From Verrucomicrobiota bacterium (GTDB lineage Bacteria > Verrucomicrobiota > Verrucomicrobiia > Opitutales > Opitutaceae), in assembly GCA_003641745.1 (NCBI GenBank), contig QNAI01000019.1, positions 1 to 33,256 on the forward strand: 33,256 nucleotides of DNA, given 5' to 3'. Positions 16,204 to 24,474 of the stretch are shown here, piece after piece (position 1 is the first letter of the stretch; each line of letters begins with the position of its first letter). The position numbers and the translations under genes are program-made. The notes beneath the pieces are model-generated. The model was not told the DNA's origin and did no database searches. It was given only the letters and a program-made list of their open reading frames with translations.

Positions 16204-17220
16204 GTGAAACAGACACTCTCGATATTAACATTTCTCGCTATTGCGGTCGCCTCCCTCGGAGACGCCATTGAATTCACCTGGCCCACGCCCAACGATGCCT
16301 GGGCCATGGGAAAGGGCCCGGAAGCCTATATCCTTTCGCGCGAACCGGGCAACCCGGACTCCGGTAAGTTTGGCTGCACGTTGAACAGCGGCATGGTCTT
16401 TCACGACGGCATCGATCTGAAGCCCCTCCAATGGGATTGGATGGATGAACCGACCGACCCCGTTCGCTCCGTCATGCCCGGCGTTGTGCGCTACATCAAT
16501 CGCGATCGCAACAAGAGTGAGTGGGGACAGTACGTCGTGATCGAACACCACCTGCTCGATCCGAAACTGGTGAGTGTTTACAGTCATCTCCGCAGCATTC
16601 CGATCGAACTCAAAGTTGGTGAAACAGTCAAAGAGGGTCAGACCATCGGAATTCTCGGTCGGACCAGACCCGGAAATTTCAATCTTCCCAAGGCCCAGGC
16701 CCACCTCCACTTCGAGGTCGCCCTGAAACTCTCGGATTCATTCCCTCTATGGTACGGTCGCCAGGAAACATCCGGACCGAACAAGAATGGCGTCTGGAAC
16801 CCTCGGAACCTCGTCGCCATCGATTTCCTCGACCTGGTCGAGAACCTCAAGGCCGGCGAGACCGACACCATCCAGCACTATTTCTTCATGGAACCGATCG
16901 CCGTCTCCCTGAAAGTCCAGTCACTCAAGAAGCCCGATTTCATCCGACGTTATCCCGAATTGATCGGAGAGTCGTCAAACCAGAGCGAGGTCCATGGTTG
17001 GCAGATCAACTTCAATGCCTATGGGCTCCCGTCCGCCTGGCGCGCGTTGACCAAGAACGAGGTGGTCACGATGGGACCGAATCCCACAGAAGTGGTCTAC
17101 CACGATCCGAACGAGCTGAGCAGATTCCCCTGCAACGAACTGATTGAAGCGAATTGGCAGGGTGCAGTCGTGGCCGGTCCGCGCCTGCTCGAAATCGTCA
17201 GTATAATCTTTGACCTCTGA
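16204..17220 (+). CDS. M23-type peptidase, secreted
   Basis: A 338-residue protein with an N-terminal signal peptide (KQTLSILTFLAIAVASLGDA) when translated from the GTG at 16204. An ATG at 16126 would add 26 residues that hide this signal, so GTG is preferred. The LytM/M23 core shows FHDGIDL (H-x-G-x-D zinc ligands, about 64-70), HLRSIPIELKVGETVKEGQ (about 121-139, the typical GxxVkxGQxIG turn) and AHLHFEV (H-x-H zinc and catalytic His, about 162-168). M23 enzymes cleave peptidoglycan cross-bridges or act as divisome scaffolds. The last 120 residues form an extra domain I do not recognise. The zinc ligands look complete, so activity is likely. Confidence 0.82.
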   Translation: MKQTLSILTFLAIAVASLGDAIEFTWPTPNDAWAMGKGPEAYILSREPGNPDSGKFGCTLNSGMVFHDGIDLKPLQWDWMDEPTDPVRSVMPGVVRYINRDRNKSEWGQYVVIEHHLLDPKLVSVYSHLRSIPIELKVGETVKEGQTIGILGRTRPGNFNLPKAQAHLHFEVALKLSDSFPLWYGRQETSGPNKNGVWNPRNLVAIDFLDLVENLKAGETDTIQHYFFMEPIAVSLKVQSLKKPDFIRRYPELIGESSNQSEVHGWQINFNAYGLPSAWRALTKNEVVTMGPNPTEVVYHDPNELSRFPCNELIEANWQGAVVAGPRLLEIVSIIFDL

Positions 17221-17284
17221 TTCCGTTTACAGGCACGGCACTTTGAAACGCCTGCCTTCGCCTTCCGGATTCCCCGGGTAAGGG

Positions 17285-18463
17285 TTACCAGATGGCAGTG
17301 GGTCCGCGTGGAACGGCGATCCCTTCGGACTCCGCCGATGAGGTCGTATCCATGAATGAGGAATACGGTTTCACCGGCGCGTAAGCGGGTTTCAACTGCC
17401 CGTTCGGATCCAGGAACTGTGACCGCCATTCACGGTAATCCACAAGGATCCGATCAAATTCCGCCCGCGTTTCAAATCGGGCCACCCGGCGCTTGAAGAA
17501 GACGGCCGGACCAAACTGCCGGGCATACCAAGGGGCCATTTTTCGGAACAGTCGACAACCGAGAGCCTCGCCATAAAACGTGATCATACGCTCAAGATGA
17601 CCGCACATTACCCCGATTCGTTCCTCAAAATCGGGATCTTGAGGCATTTCACCCGTACAGAAACAGCGCGTCGTCTGGGAAAAGATCCATGGATTGGTGA
17701 ACGCGCCGCGACCGACACTCACGCCGGCGCAACCCGTCTCCGACAACATTCGCGCCGCCGCCGCCGGAGTGGTGACATCGCCATTGCCTATCACCGGTAT
17801 CGACCGGACGGCCGCGGCCACGGCTCGTATGCCCTTCAGGTCGACCCGCCCCGAAAATCCCTGGGCCCGGGTGCGGCCGTGCACGAACACCGCGGCCGCA
17901 CCGGCATCTTCCAGCGCACGTGCAAGATCGGGTGCCGTCAGGTCGCAGGCATTCCAGCCGAGGCGCATCTTGGCCGTAACAGGAATCTGAAGTGACTCCA
18001 CCATCGAGCCGATCAGATCGGCCGCGGCCTTCGGGTTGGTCATCAGAATCGCGCCGCTGCCCGTTCGGGTAACCTTCTTCACGGGGCAACCCATATTGAC
18101 GTCGATGGCTGCGATTCCCATTTCCTCCAGCATGCGGGCCGCTTCCCCCATGGCGATCGGATCGGCTCCGAACAACTGAACCGCCAGCGGGGTATCCGCC
18201 GCACAGGTTGCGACCAGCTTCAGGGCACCCGGATTCCTGCGCAGCAGCGAGTGCACATTGACCAGATCGGTGGTGGCCAGGTCCAGTCCTCCGAGTTCGC
18301 GGACCGTCAGTCGGAATGGGAGTGTCGTGTAACCAGCCAGTGGGGACAGAAACAGGTTTGATTTCAGGCGCAACGATCCGAACTTCAGGGGCCGTATGCC
18401 GCTTCCCCAATCCACGCTCTTACCCACATGGGGTATCGCGTTCTGAGCTTGATCACTGGACAC
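17285..18463 (-). CDS. dus: tRNA-dihydrouridine synthase
   Basis: A 392-residue FMN-dependent tRNA-dihydrouridine synthase, which reduces uridines in the tRNA D-loop. Family landmarks are LFLSPLAGYTTLPFR (about 37-51), the catalytic Cys in VNMGCPVKKVTRTGSGA (about 122-138), MTNPKAA, TAKMRLGW (about 162-169), VFVHGRTRAQGFSG (about 191-204) and NGDVTTP, then SVGRGAFTNPWIF (about 247-259). The subtype resembles DusB. Length is above the usual 320-350 because of a C-terminal tail of about 50 residues, including YREWRSQFLDPNG. The start is uncertain: GTG at 18463 gives the full frame, and another GTG 16 codons later (VDWGSG) is also possible; there is no ATG before the domain. Confidence 0.88.
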   Translation of the reverse strand: MSSDQAQNAIPHVGKSVDWGSGIRPLKFGSLRLKSNLFLSPLAGYTTLPFRLTVRELGGLDLATTDLVNVHSLLRRNPGALKLVATCAADTPLAVQLFGADPIAMGEAARMLEEMGIAAIDVNMGCPVKKVTRTGSGAILMTNPKAAADLIGSMVESLQIPVTAKMRLGWNACDLTAPDLARALEDAGAAAVFVHGRTRAQGFSGRVDLKGIRAVAAAVRSIPVIGNGDVTTPAAAARMLSETGCAGVSVGRGAFTNPWIFSQTTRCFCTGEMPQDPDFEERIGVMCGHLERMITFYGEALGCRLFRKMAPWYARQFGPAVFFKRRVARFETRAEFDRILVDYREWRSQFLDPNGQLKPAYAPVKPYSSFMDTTSSAESEGIAVPRGPTAIW

Positions 18464-18722
18464 GGCAGGAGGGCTTTGGTCTTGGATGGCTGACGAAGCC
18501 CCAACCTACGCTTCACCCGTTCATGCGCAAGTCCGGACGAGAGAGGAAACCCTCCGCCGGTCGAACCGGTTTCCTGCCAACCCGACATCACCCTGCCACG
18601 GGCAACGGACCTCCAATAGATCGCAGGATCAGATTTCTGAAAAAAAACTGCGACTCGTCCAGGTGCTCCGGTGTTCTCTGCACATAACCAAAATCAGAAC
18701 CACCTCAAAAAAGGAAACCATC

Positions 18723-18815
18723 ATGACAGTCTTAATCATCTACTCTCTCATCAGCCTTGCGGGATGCGCCTCCATGGCCGTCCTTGACCTTCGAAAGACA
18801 TCCCGTCGCACCTGA
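18723..18815 (+). CDS. Possible 30-residue small membrane or lipoprotein-like peptide
   Basis: A 30-codon frame beginning MTVLIIYSLISLAGCASMAV and ending in a basic tail (DLRKTSRRT). An AAGGAAACC purine stretch precedes the ATG by three to eleven bases, a fair ribosome site. The hydrophobic stretch followed by LAGC matches a lipobox, but the product after Cys would be only 16 residues; alternatively it is a single-helix small membrane protein. It sits alone in a 470-base gap between the Dus gene (divergent) and the PilT-like gene (convergent). Real but unproven; chance is not excluded. Confidence 0.4.
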   Translation: MTVLIIYSLISLAGCASMAVLDLRKTSRRT

Positions 18816-18934
18816 ACCGCGAATCCCATCGCTCCGAATTATCGATACATACCGAGCCGAGAGGACCGGAAGCCGAAGAGACCGTCAATTGTGCGGGATC
18901 CCGGCCCCGGTCCGATTCGGTGGTTCGAGCGCAA

Positions 18935-20074
18935 TCATGCAAGCCGCGATCGGATCGACGGGCCGTTCCCATGGCGAAGTGCTTCTTCGGGGGCTATTTC
19001 GCCCTGCTCCACCAACTTGGCCAGGGAACGTTCCATCGTGATCATCCCCTCCTTCGCTTGCGTCTCGATACCCGACTGAATCTGCTGCCATACCCCGTTT
19101 CTGATCAGATTGCCCATCCCCGCGGTGTTCTTGAGGATCTCCATTGCCAGGCGCCTTCCCCGTCCATCCGCACGGGTGACCAGTTTCTGACCGATCACCC
19201 AGGTCAGGCTGAACGAGAGCTGTGAGCAGAGCTCCTTGAACCGCTCCGGTGGGAAGAGATCCACGATTCGCGAAAGGGCACCCTTGGTATCCTTGGTGTG
19301 GAGGGTCGAAAAAACCAGGTGCCCGGTCTCCGCCGCAGTCAGGACCAGACCGGCCGTCTCCCGGTCGCGCATCTCGCCCACAAAGATGATGTCGGGATCT
19401 TCTCGAAGACCGCTTCGCAGGCCTCCGGCAAACGAACCGACATGAAGCCCGACCTGCCGCTGCGAGACCAATGCCCGCTCGTTCGGCAGAATGTACTCGA
19501 TAGGGTCCTCGAGCGTAATGATCCGGACCGCCCGATGGCGCCCGATATAGCGCAGCAGACTGGCGATGGTGGTTGATTTGCCACTTCCGGTGATACCAGT
19601 CACCAGGACCAGACCTTGCTGCATGTCGACGATTTCGCGCCAGACACGCTCCGAGGGAAATCCGAGATCCCGAGGCTGCGGGATATCACGGGGCAGAACC
19701 CGAAATACACAGGCCAACCCCTCGCGTTCGACAAATGCATTGAGACGAAAACTCGTGGCGCGTTCCCCCCAGTCGAAGGATGCATCCACGTCCTCCGGGG
19801 GCTGTCGGCGAAGGCCGGCGATCGCCTTCTCGCCCAGAACCGGGGCCAGCAAAGCCTCCATGATCTCATCGGACAAGGGGGTCGCCCCGGCGATCGGCAC
19901 CAATTCCCCGTCCACCCGCAGGCGGGCTGGTTGCCCCGATTTCAGGTGAAGATCTGAAACCCGCGGCACCCCACCCTCAAAGAACTCCTCCCGGAGAAAG
20001 AACTCGAGGAGATCCAACAGACCGCAGAGCCGTTCACCCACCCGGTAGACGCGCCGATTGAGTTCTGGAGTCAT
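18935..20074 (-). CDS. PilT-like type IV pilus retraction ATPase
   Basis: A 379-residue GspE/PilT superfamily ATPase. The N-terminal PAS-like domain contains VSDLHLKSGQPARLRVDGEL (about 39-58), a hallmark of PilT/PilU. The catalytic core has Walker A GITGSGKS (about 160-167), Asp box RIITLEDPIEY (about 184-194), Walker B region REDPDIIFVGEMRD (about 224-237) and His box GHLVFSTLHT (about 251-260). The PilT-type AIRNLIRE region appears as MGNLIRNG. The frame is open to an ATG at 20146, but the added residues lack domain character. A 35-residue N-terminal helix precedes the PAS-like domain. No other pilus gene is present here, so its partner apparatus is elsewhere or it serves another secretion-type system. 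Confidence 0.85.
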   Translation of the reverse strand: MTPELNRRVYRVGERLCGLLDLLEFFLREEFFEGGVPRVSDLHLKSGQPARLRVDGELVPIAGATPLSDEIMEALLAPVLGEKAIAGLRRQPPEDVDASFDWGERATSFRLNAFVEREGLACVFRVLPRDIPQPRDLGFPSERVWREIVDMQQGLVLVTGITGSGKSTTIASLLRYIGRHRAVRIITLEDPIEYILPNERALVSQRQVGLHVGSFAGGLRSGLREDPDIIFVGEMRDRETAGLVLTAAETGHLVFSTLHTKDTKGALSRIVDLFPPERFKELCSQLSFSLTWVIGQKLVTRADGRGRRLAMEILKNTAGMGNLIRNGVWQQIQSGIETQAKEGMITMERSLAKLVEQGEIAPEEALRHGNGPSIRSRLA

Positions 20075-20248
20075 TCGGAGAAAGAAGCAGAAACGGGAGC
20101 CAAGTCGAATACCGAATCGAAGAACGCGCCATTGATCGGCGGCCATCGCGATCGGGCGCCCGTGCAGATCCGCACCCCAACGGGCACTTTGATTAATTCG
20201 AGACGGTCAGCGCGGCAAGGCTTTGGGCGTCGGGCAAGGCCCTTATGT

Positions 20249-20899
20249 CTACCAGATGTCTTCCTGGTAAAGCCGAACCAGAATGGTGTAGGCAACCACG
20301 CCCTTGGTGTCCGACTCGAACATCACGTCCCTGAAGTCCGCCGCCGGGATCTCGAGCGACTCGAAGAACGGTTTCTCCAATCCGGTCGAACCCACCATGC
20401 GGAAAGTGCAATCCTGTTGCAGGAGAAGCGGTTCATCGGTCAGATTCTGGACCCGCGCCCAGACCCGGATACGTCCATCCTCGATCGGGTGTGCTTCCAC
20501 CCGGGCAAGCGTGACCAGATCGGTGTAGGCTTTCGAAACCACTTTGAGATCGGGGACGAGCACGGCCCCCGTCCAATTGCGGAAGATCTGGTAGGGCTGG
20601 TCATTGACATTCTTCGGGACGACCGTCGGGACCGGTACTCGAGCCGGACGATCGGCCCGGATCACCTGCACAATCTTCGGGGCGGGCGCACCTTCGGCCA
20701 GGTAGTCAAGAGACTCCTCGAAATAGGTTCTGTCATCGATGGTGTGGGGAAGGACCACCTTCGCCTCCTCTACGTCCGGATTGATCAGGATCTTGGCCTC
20801 CCGGGGAATGCGCGGACCGCTGTTGCGCCAAGCGTCCCAGACAAAGAAACCGCTAATTGCGATGACAAGAGCTAGAATGATGATACCGACCGGCCGCAT
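20249..20899 (-). CDS. Membrane-anchored protein of unknown function
   Basis: A 216-residue protein with one N-terminal transmembrane helix (MRPVGIIILALVIAISGFFV), so the body should lie outside the cytoplasm. The soluble part contains a central WTGAVLVPDLKVVSKAYTDL strand region and a C-terminal half of alternating strands (VWARVQNLTDEPLLLQQDC, SLEIPAADFRDVMFES) that looks like an immunoglobulin-type beta sandwich; this is inference from pattern. I recognise no family. Choosing the ATG at 20899 starts the helix. A longer frame to 21088 would translate straight through a REP palindrome and is rejected. It lies upstream of the PilT-like gene on the same strand, about 175 bases apart. Confidence 0.6.
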   Translation of the reverse strand: MRPVGIIILALVIAISGFFVWDAWRNSGPRIPREAKILINPDVEEAKVVLPHTIDDRTYFEESLDYLAEGAPAPKIVQVIRADRPARVPVPTVVPKNVNDQPYQIFRNWTGAVLVPDLKVVSKAYTDLVTLARVEAHPIEDGRIRVWARVQNLTDEPLLLQQDCTFRMVGSTGLEKPFFESLEIPAADFRDVMFESDTKGVVAYTILVRLYQEDIW

Positions 20900-21001
20900 G
20901 ATGAGTGCCTTTTGAATATGTTGGAGCGTCCCACAACCTGAGAGCCAGGTTCCAGGAGGTTGTATCGACGCAGGATTACAGAAATTTAGCATTCCCCACA
21001 C

Positions 21002-21055
21002 GGGGTCATTCCTTGCAGTCGTGCATGCCAATGCGGGATTGCAAGGTTTGACCCC
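21002..21055 (-). repeat. REP-like palindrome, inverted copy of 8634-8686
   Basis: A 54-base palindrome bounded by GGGGTCA and TGACCCC; its reverse complement nearly matches 8634-8686, including the GCATTGGCATGC core and GCAAGGAATGACCCC end. It lies in the divergent gap between the membrane-anchored gene and deoC, not at a gene end. Confidence 0.85.
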
Positions 21056-21123
21056 TTCGAATGGAAGCAACCCGGTCGAGATTGGCATTGTTCGATCGAC
21101 CCGGACAGGATTACTCTGCGGTC

Positions 21124-22062
21124 ATGGTCCTGACCCAATCCACCCCATTCAGGTCCTATATGGACACGATCGGAACCGTCGATCGGGTCGGGATCGAGGA
21201 GCGGGTATCGAAATTCACCACCCGCAGTATCAAGCGGAAGTCGAAGCTCTGGGGGCTCTATCGGGCCGTTTCCATGGTCGACCTGACCACGCTCGAAGGC
21301 AAGGACACACCGGGTCGAATTGCCTCCCTTTGTTCCAAGGCACAACGGCCGCTCAAGGACAGCGATGTACCGTCGGTGGCGGCCGTCTGCATCTATCCTT
21401 CCATGGTGGCCGCGGCGCGCAAGGTGCTCGGAACCGATACGGATGTCCGGATTGCTTCGGTCGCCACGTCTTTCCCTTCCGGACAGGCGCCGCTATCCAG
21501 TCGCCTCGAGGAAGTCAGGAACGCCGTGGCCGATGGCGCGGATGAGATCGACATGGTCATCAACCGCGGTCTTTTTCTTTCCGGTGCGTTTGCCGCCCTT
21601 CAGGATGAGATTTCGACTGTGGTCGAGGCATGCGGCCGGGCAACCCTCAAGGTCATTCTCGAAGTGGGTGAGTTGGAGACCTTTGACAATATTCGACTGG
21701 CTTCCTTTCTGGCCATGGAACGGATCCGCCCCGGTGATTTCATAAAAACCAGCACTGGGAAAACGCCGGTAAACGCCTCGTTGGCAAATCATCAGGTGAT
21801 GATTGAGGCGATAAGAGACTTCGCCCTCGGAACCGGAAAGGTGATTTCGATGAAACCTGCCGGCGGGATCAAATCCGCCAAACAGGCGCTCCACTTTCTC
21901 GTTGCGGTCAAGGAAACCCTGGGCGACACCTGGCTCGATAACCGCCACTACCGCTTCGGAGCCAGCACTCTTCTCAATGACCTGCTCCGGCAGATCGTGA
22001 AAGCGAAGACCGGAAACTACCAGGCCCCGTATGCTTTCAGCGATTCATCGGAAAGCTACTGA
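21124..22062 (+). CDS. deoC: Deoxyribose-phosphate aldolase
   Basis: A 312-residue class I aldolase that splits 2-deoxyribose-5-phosphate to acetaldehyde and glyceraldehyde-3-phosphate. Active-site residues are in place: Asp143 in EIDMVIN, Schiff-base Lys208 in GDFIKTSTGK and Lys244 in SMKPAGGIKSAK. The N-terminal 60 residues are longer than in the E. coli enzyme, matching the eukaryote-like long DeoC type. The ATG at 21124 was chosen because the earlier ATG at 21061 abuts a REP palindrome; MDTIGTV at 21160 is also possible. It is followed ten bases later by an aldehyde dehydrogenase, whose likely job is to oxidise the acetaldehyde or a related aldehyde released. Confidence 0.88.
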   Translation: MVLTQSTPFRSYMDTIGTVDRVGIEERVSKFTTRSIKRKSKLWGLYRAVSMVDLTTLEGKDTPGRIASLCSKAQRPLKDSDVPSVAAVCIYPSMVAAARKVLGTDTDVRIASVATSFPSGQAPLSSRLEEVRNAVADGADEIDMVINRGLFLSGAFAALQDEISTVVEACGRATLKVILEVGELETFDNIRLASFLAMERIRPGDFIKTSTGKTPVNASLANHQVMIEAIRDFALGTGKVISMKPAGGIKSAKQALHFLVAVKETLGDTWLDNRHYRFGASTLLNDLLRQIVKAKTGNYQAPYAFSDSSESY

Positions 22063-22072
22063 CTCTTCGGAC

Positions 22073-23581
22073 ATGGACACCTCAACCAACGATTCCAACG
22101 CTGCCGGCACCCGTGAGGCTTCGTCGGCCCGCCTGATTTTCGGCGACCTCTGGGAATTCGATCCCGCCCCTGAATCGGCCGATCCCAGGATCGAACCCGG
22201 CTACGACCTGTTCATAGGCGGGAACAACGTCCCGCCCAAATCCGGCGAGCACTTTGATTCGATCAATCCGGCCAACGAAACGGTTGTTTCCAGTATTCCC
22301 GAAGCCGGGCGCGCCGACGTCGACGATGCCTTCCAGGCCGCCGACAAGGCCTACCGTACCGTCTGGTCACGCATGCCCGGACGCGAACGGGGCAAGTATC
22401 TCTTCCGGATTGCACGTCTTCTCCAGGATCGGGCCCGCGAATTCGCAGTCGCCGAGACCATCGATGGCGGAAAACCCATTCGGGAGTCCCGCGACTTCGA
22501 CCTGCCGATGGCCGCTGCCCACTTTTTCTATCACGCCGGCTGGGCCGATAAACTCGTTTACGCGGCTCCGGGAAGCACACCGCAACCCCACGGAGTGGTG
22601 GGCCAGATCATCCCGTGGAACTTCCCCTTGCTCATGCTCGCCTGGAAGGTCGCACCCGCCCTGGCCGCCGGAAACTGTGTCGTCCTCAAGCCGGCTGAAA
22701 CGACTTCGATCACCGCCCTGAAATTCGCCGAGATCCTTCGCGAAGCGGAACTCCCTGATGGAGTGGTCAATATCGTGACGGGTGGCGGCGAGACCGGGGC
22801 CCTGGTGGCACGCCATCCATTGGCCCGCAAGGTTGCGTTCACCGGATCGACCGAAGTGGGCAAAATGCTCATGCGTGAACTGGCCGGCACCGGGAAAAAA
22901 CTCACGCTCGAACTCGGAGGCAAGGCGGCCAATATCGTTTTTGAGGATGCCCCCATCGACCAGGCGGTTGAAGGGATCATCAACGGAATTTTCTTCAACC
23001 AGGGGCATGTCTGCTGCGCGGGCAGTCGTCTCCTGGTCCAGGAATCCGTCTCCGACCGCATCGTCGAAAAACTGAAGCACCGTCTGGCCGTTCTCCGGGT
23101 CGGCGACCCTCTCGACAAGAACACCGATATCGGGGCGATCAACTCCGAGCGACAACTCGGCAAGATCCATGAGCTGGTGCGTTCGGGTGTCCTGGAAGGC
23201 GCCACTCTCTATCAGCCCGCCTGCGACCTGCCGGAAACCGGCTTCTTCTTTCCCCCGACTCTGTTCACCGGCGTCAGCCAGAGCCACCGCATCGCCCGGG
23301 AGGAGATATTCGGGCCCGTCCTCAGTGTCCTGACCTTCCGAACCGTGGATGAGGCGGTCGAAAAGGCGAATAACACCGCCTACGGCCTTTCGGCCGGCGT
23401 CTGGACCGACAAGGGTTCGCGCATCCTCAAAATGAGCACCGCCCTCAAGGCCGGCGTGGTCTGGGCCAATACTTTCAACAAATTCGACCCTGCGTCCCCA
23501 TTTGGCGGATACAAGGAAAGCGGCTTCGGTCGCGAGGGAGGCCTTCAGGGCCTGCTCGACTATCTCAATCTCGACCCCTGA
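22073..23581 (+). CDS. NAD(P)-dependent aldehyde dehydrogenase
   Basis: A 502-residue ALDH-superfamily enzyme with a full catalytic set: oxyanion Asn183 in IIPWNFPL, cofactor Lys206 in VVLKPAET, GSTEVG (about 258-263), general-base Glu280 in LELGGKAA, nucleophile Cys314 in NQGHVCCAGSR and the EEIFGPVL and NNTAYGLSAGVW segments. It carries a 45-residue N-terminal extension before LFIGGNNV. It starts ten bases after deoC and 11 bases before a second, truncated ALDH. Together with deoC it forms a deoxyriboside catabolism unit in which acetaldehyde, or another aldehyde, would be oxidised to the acid. Confidence 0.9.
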   Translation: MDTSTNDSNAAGTREASSARLIFGDLWEFDPAPESADPRIEPGYDLFIGGNNVPPKSGEHFDSINPANETVVSSIPEAGRADVDDAFQAADKAYRTVWSRMPGRERGKYLFRIARLLQDRAREFAVAETIDGGKPIRESRDFDLPMAAAHFFYHAGWADKLVYAAPGSTPQPHGVVGQIIPWNFPLLMLAWKVAPALAAGNCVVLKPAETTSITALKFAEILREAELPDGVVNIVTGGGETGALVARHPLARKVAFTGSTEVGKMLMRELAGTGKKLTLELGGKAANIVFEDAPIDQAVEGIINGIFFNQGHVCCAGSRLLVQESVSDRIVEKLKHRLAVLRVGDPLDKNTDIGAINSERQLGKIHELVRSGVLEGATLYQPACDLPETGFFFPPTLFTGVSQSHRIAREEIFGPVLSVLTFRTVDEAVEKANNTAYGLSAGVWTDKGSRILKMSTALKAGVVWANTFNKFDPASPFGGYKESGFGREGGLQGLLDYLNLDP

Positions 23582-23592
23582 GCGGTTTTCCC

Positions 23593-24471
23593 ATGGCACG
23601 CTTACCCGTAAACAAAACACCCAAGGTCTATGTCGGCGGCGCGTTCATCCGCTCCGAAAGCGGCCGCACCTACCCACTCCATCGACCGAGTGGTCGCCGA
23701 GGACCCGGTTCCTTCCTCGCCCATATTCCTCAGTGCACCCGAAAGGATCTGCGCAACGCGGTCGAGGTCGCGGCCAGGGCCATCCCCGGATGGGCGGGGC
23801 GTTCACCCTACAATCGCGCCCAGATTCTCTACCGCCTGGCCGAGATGATGGAGTCTCGCCTCGAGGAGATGGCCCATGCCATTTCCATCTCGACCGGCCT
23901 GCGGCGCAGTCGCGCCCAGCGCGAGGTCTCGGTCTCGATCGACCGCCTCGTCTACTACGCCGGATGGGCGGACAAATTTGAACAGGTTCTCGGGAGTACC
24001 AATCCGGTGGCCGGACCCTATTTCAACTTCACCGTCTGCGAGCCGATGGGCGTCATCGGTGTTGTCGCCGGAACCCAATCGCCCCTGCTGGGCTTGATCA
24101 GCCAGGTCGTGCCGGCCATCACGTCGGGCAATGCCGTCGTCGCCCTCGCTTCCGAAGCCCACCCCTTCCCGGCCATCGTCCTGGGTGAGATCCTGGCCGT
24201 TTCCGACCTGCCGGCGGGTGTGGTCAATCTATTGACCGGTTCGCGCAGCGAAATCCTTCCAACCTTTGCCACCCACGCCCAACTCCGAGGGCTCGACGCA
24301 GTCATCGAATCGCCGGATGAAAAGCGTGAACTTGGCCTCGGAGCGGCCGAAAGCGTCAAGCGGCTTCACTGCCGCGAAAACCCGACCTGGTCGACTGAAG
24401 ACGCAGAATCAATCAGCGAAATTCGGCGCACGGTCGAATTCAAAACCATCTGGCACCCGGTCGGTGCGTGA
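23593..24471 (+). CDS. Truncated, catalytically degenerate aldehyde dehydrogenase-like protein
   Basis: A 292-residue protein that aligns with only the N-terminal (cofactor-binding) part of ALDH: KVYVGGAFIRSESGR, a Rossmann-like region with EPMGVIGVVAGTQSPLLGL, LPAGVVNLLTG, and then a divergent tail. The positions equivalent to PWN and KPAE read GTQ and ASEA, so the oxyanion Asn and the NAD-binding Lys are gone. The whole domain with the catalytic Glu and Cys is absent. The frame has normal codon use and no internal stops, so it appears maintained. It starts 11 bases after the active ALDH. A non-catalytic partner subunit, similar in logic to the dead second half of ALDH16 proteins, is my inference. 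Confidence 0.78.
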   Translation: MARLPVNKTPKVYVGGAFIRSESGRTYPLHRPSGRRGPGSFLAHIPQCTRKDLRNAVEVAARAIPGWAGRSPYNRAQILYRLAEMMESRLEEMAHAISISTGLRRSRAQREVSVSIDRLVYYAGWADKFEQVLGSTNPVAGPYFNFTVCEPMGVIGVVAGTQSPLLGLISQVVPAITSGNAVVALASEAHPFPAIVLGEILAVSDLPAGVVNLLTGSRSEILPTFATHAQLRGLDAVIESPDEKRELGLGAAESVKRLHCRENPTWSTEDAESISEIRRTVEFKTIWHPVGA

Positions 24472-24474
24472 CTC

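Noticed and set aside
18935-20074. Start of a type IV pilus operon
   Set aside because: Only one PilT-like gene is present; the upstream same-strand gene is an unrecognised membrane-anchored protein and no pilin, PilB, PilC or PilM-Q gene is visible.
7289-21055. CRISPR-like repeats
   Set aside because: The palindromes are kilobases apart, have no regular spacers and no cas genes are present; they fit a dispersed REP-type family.
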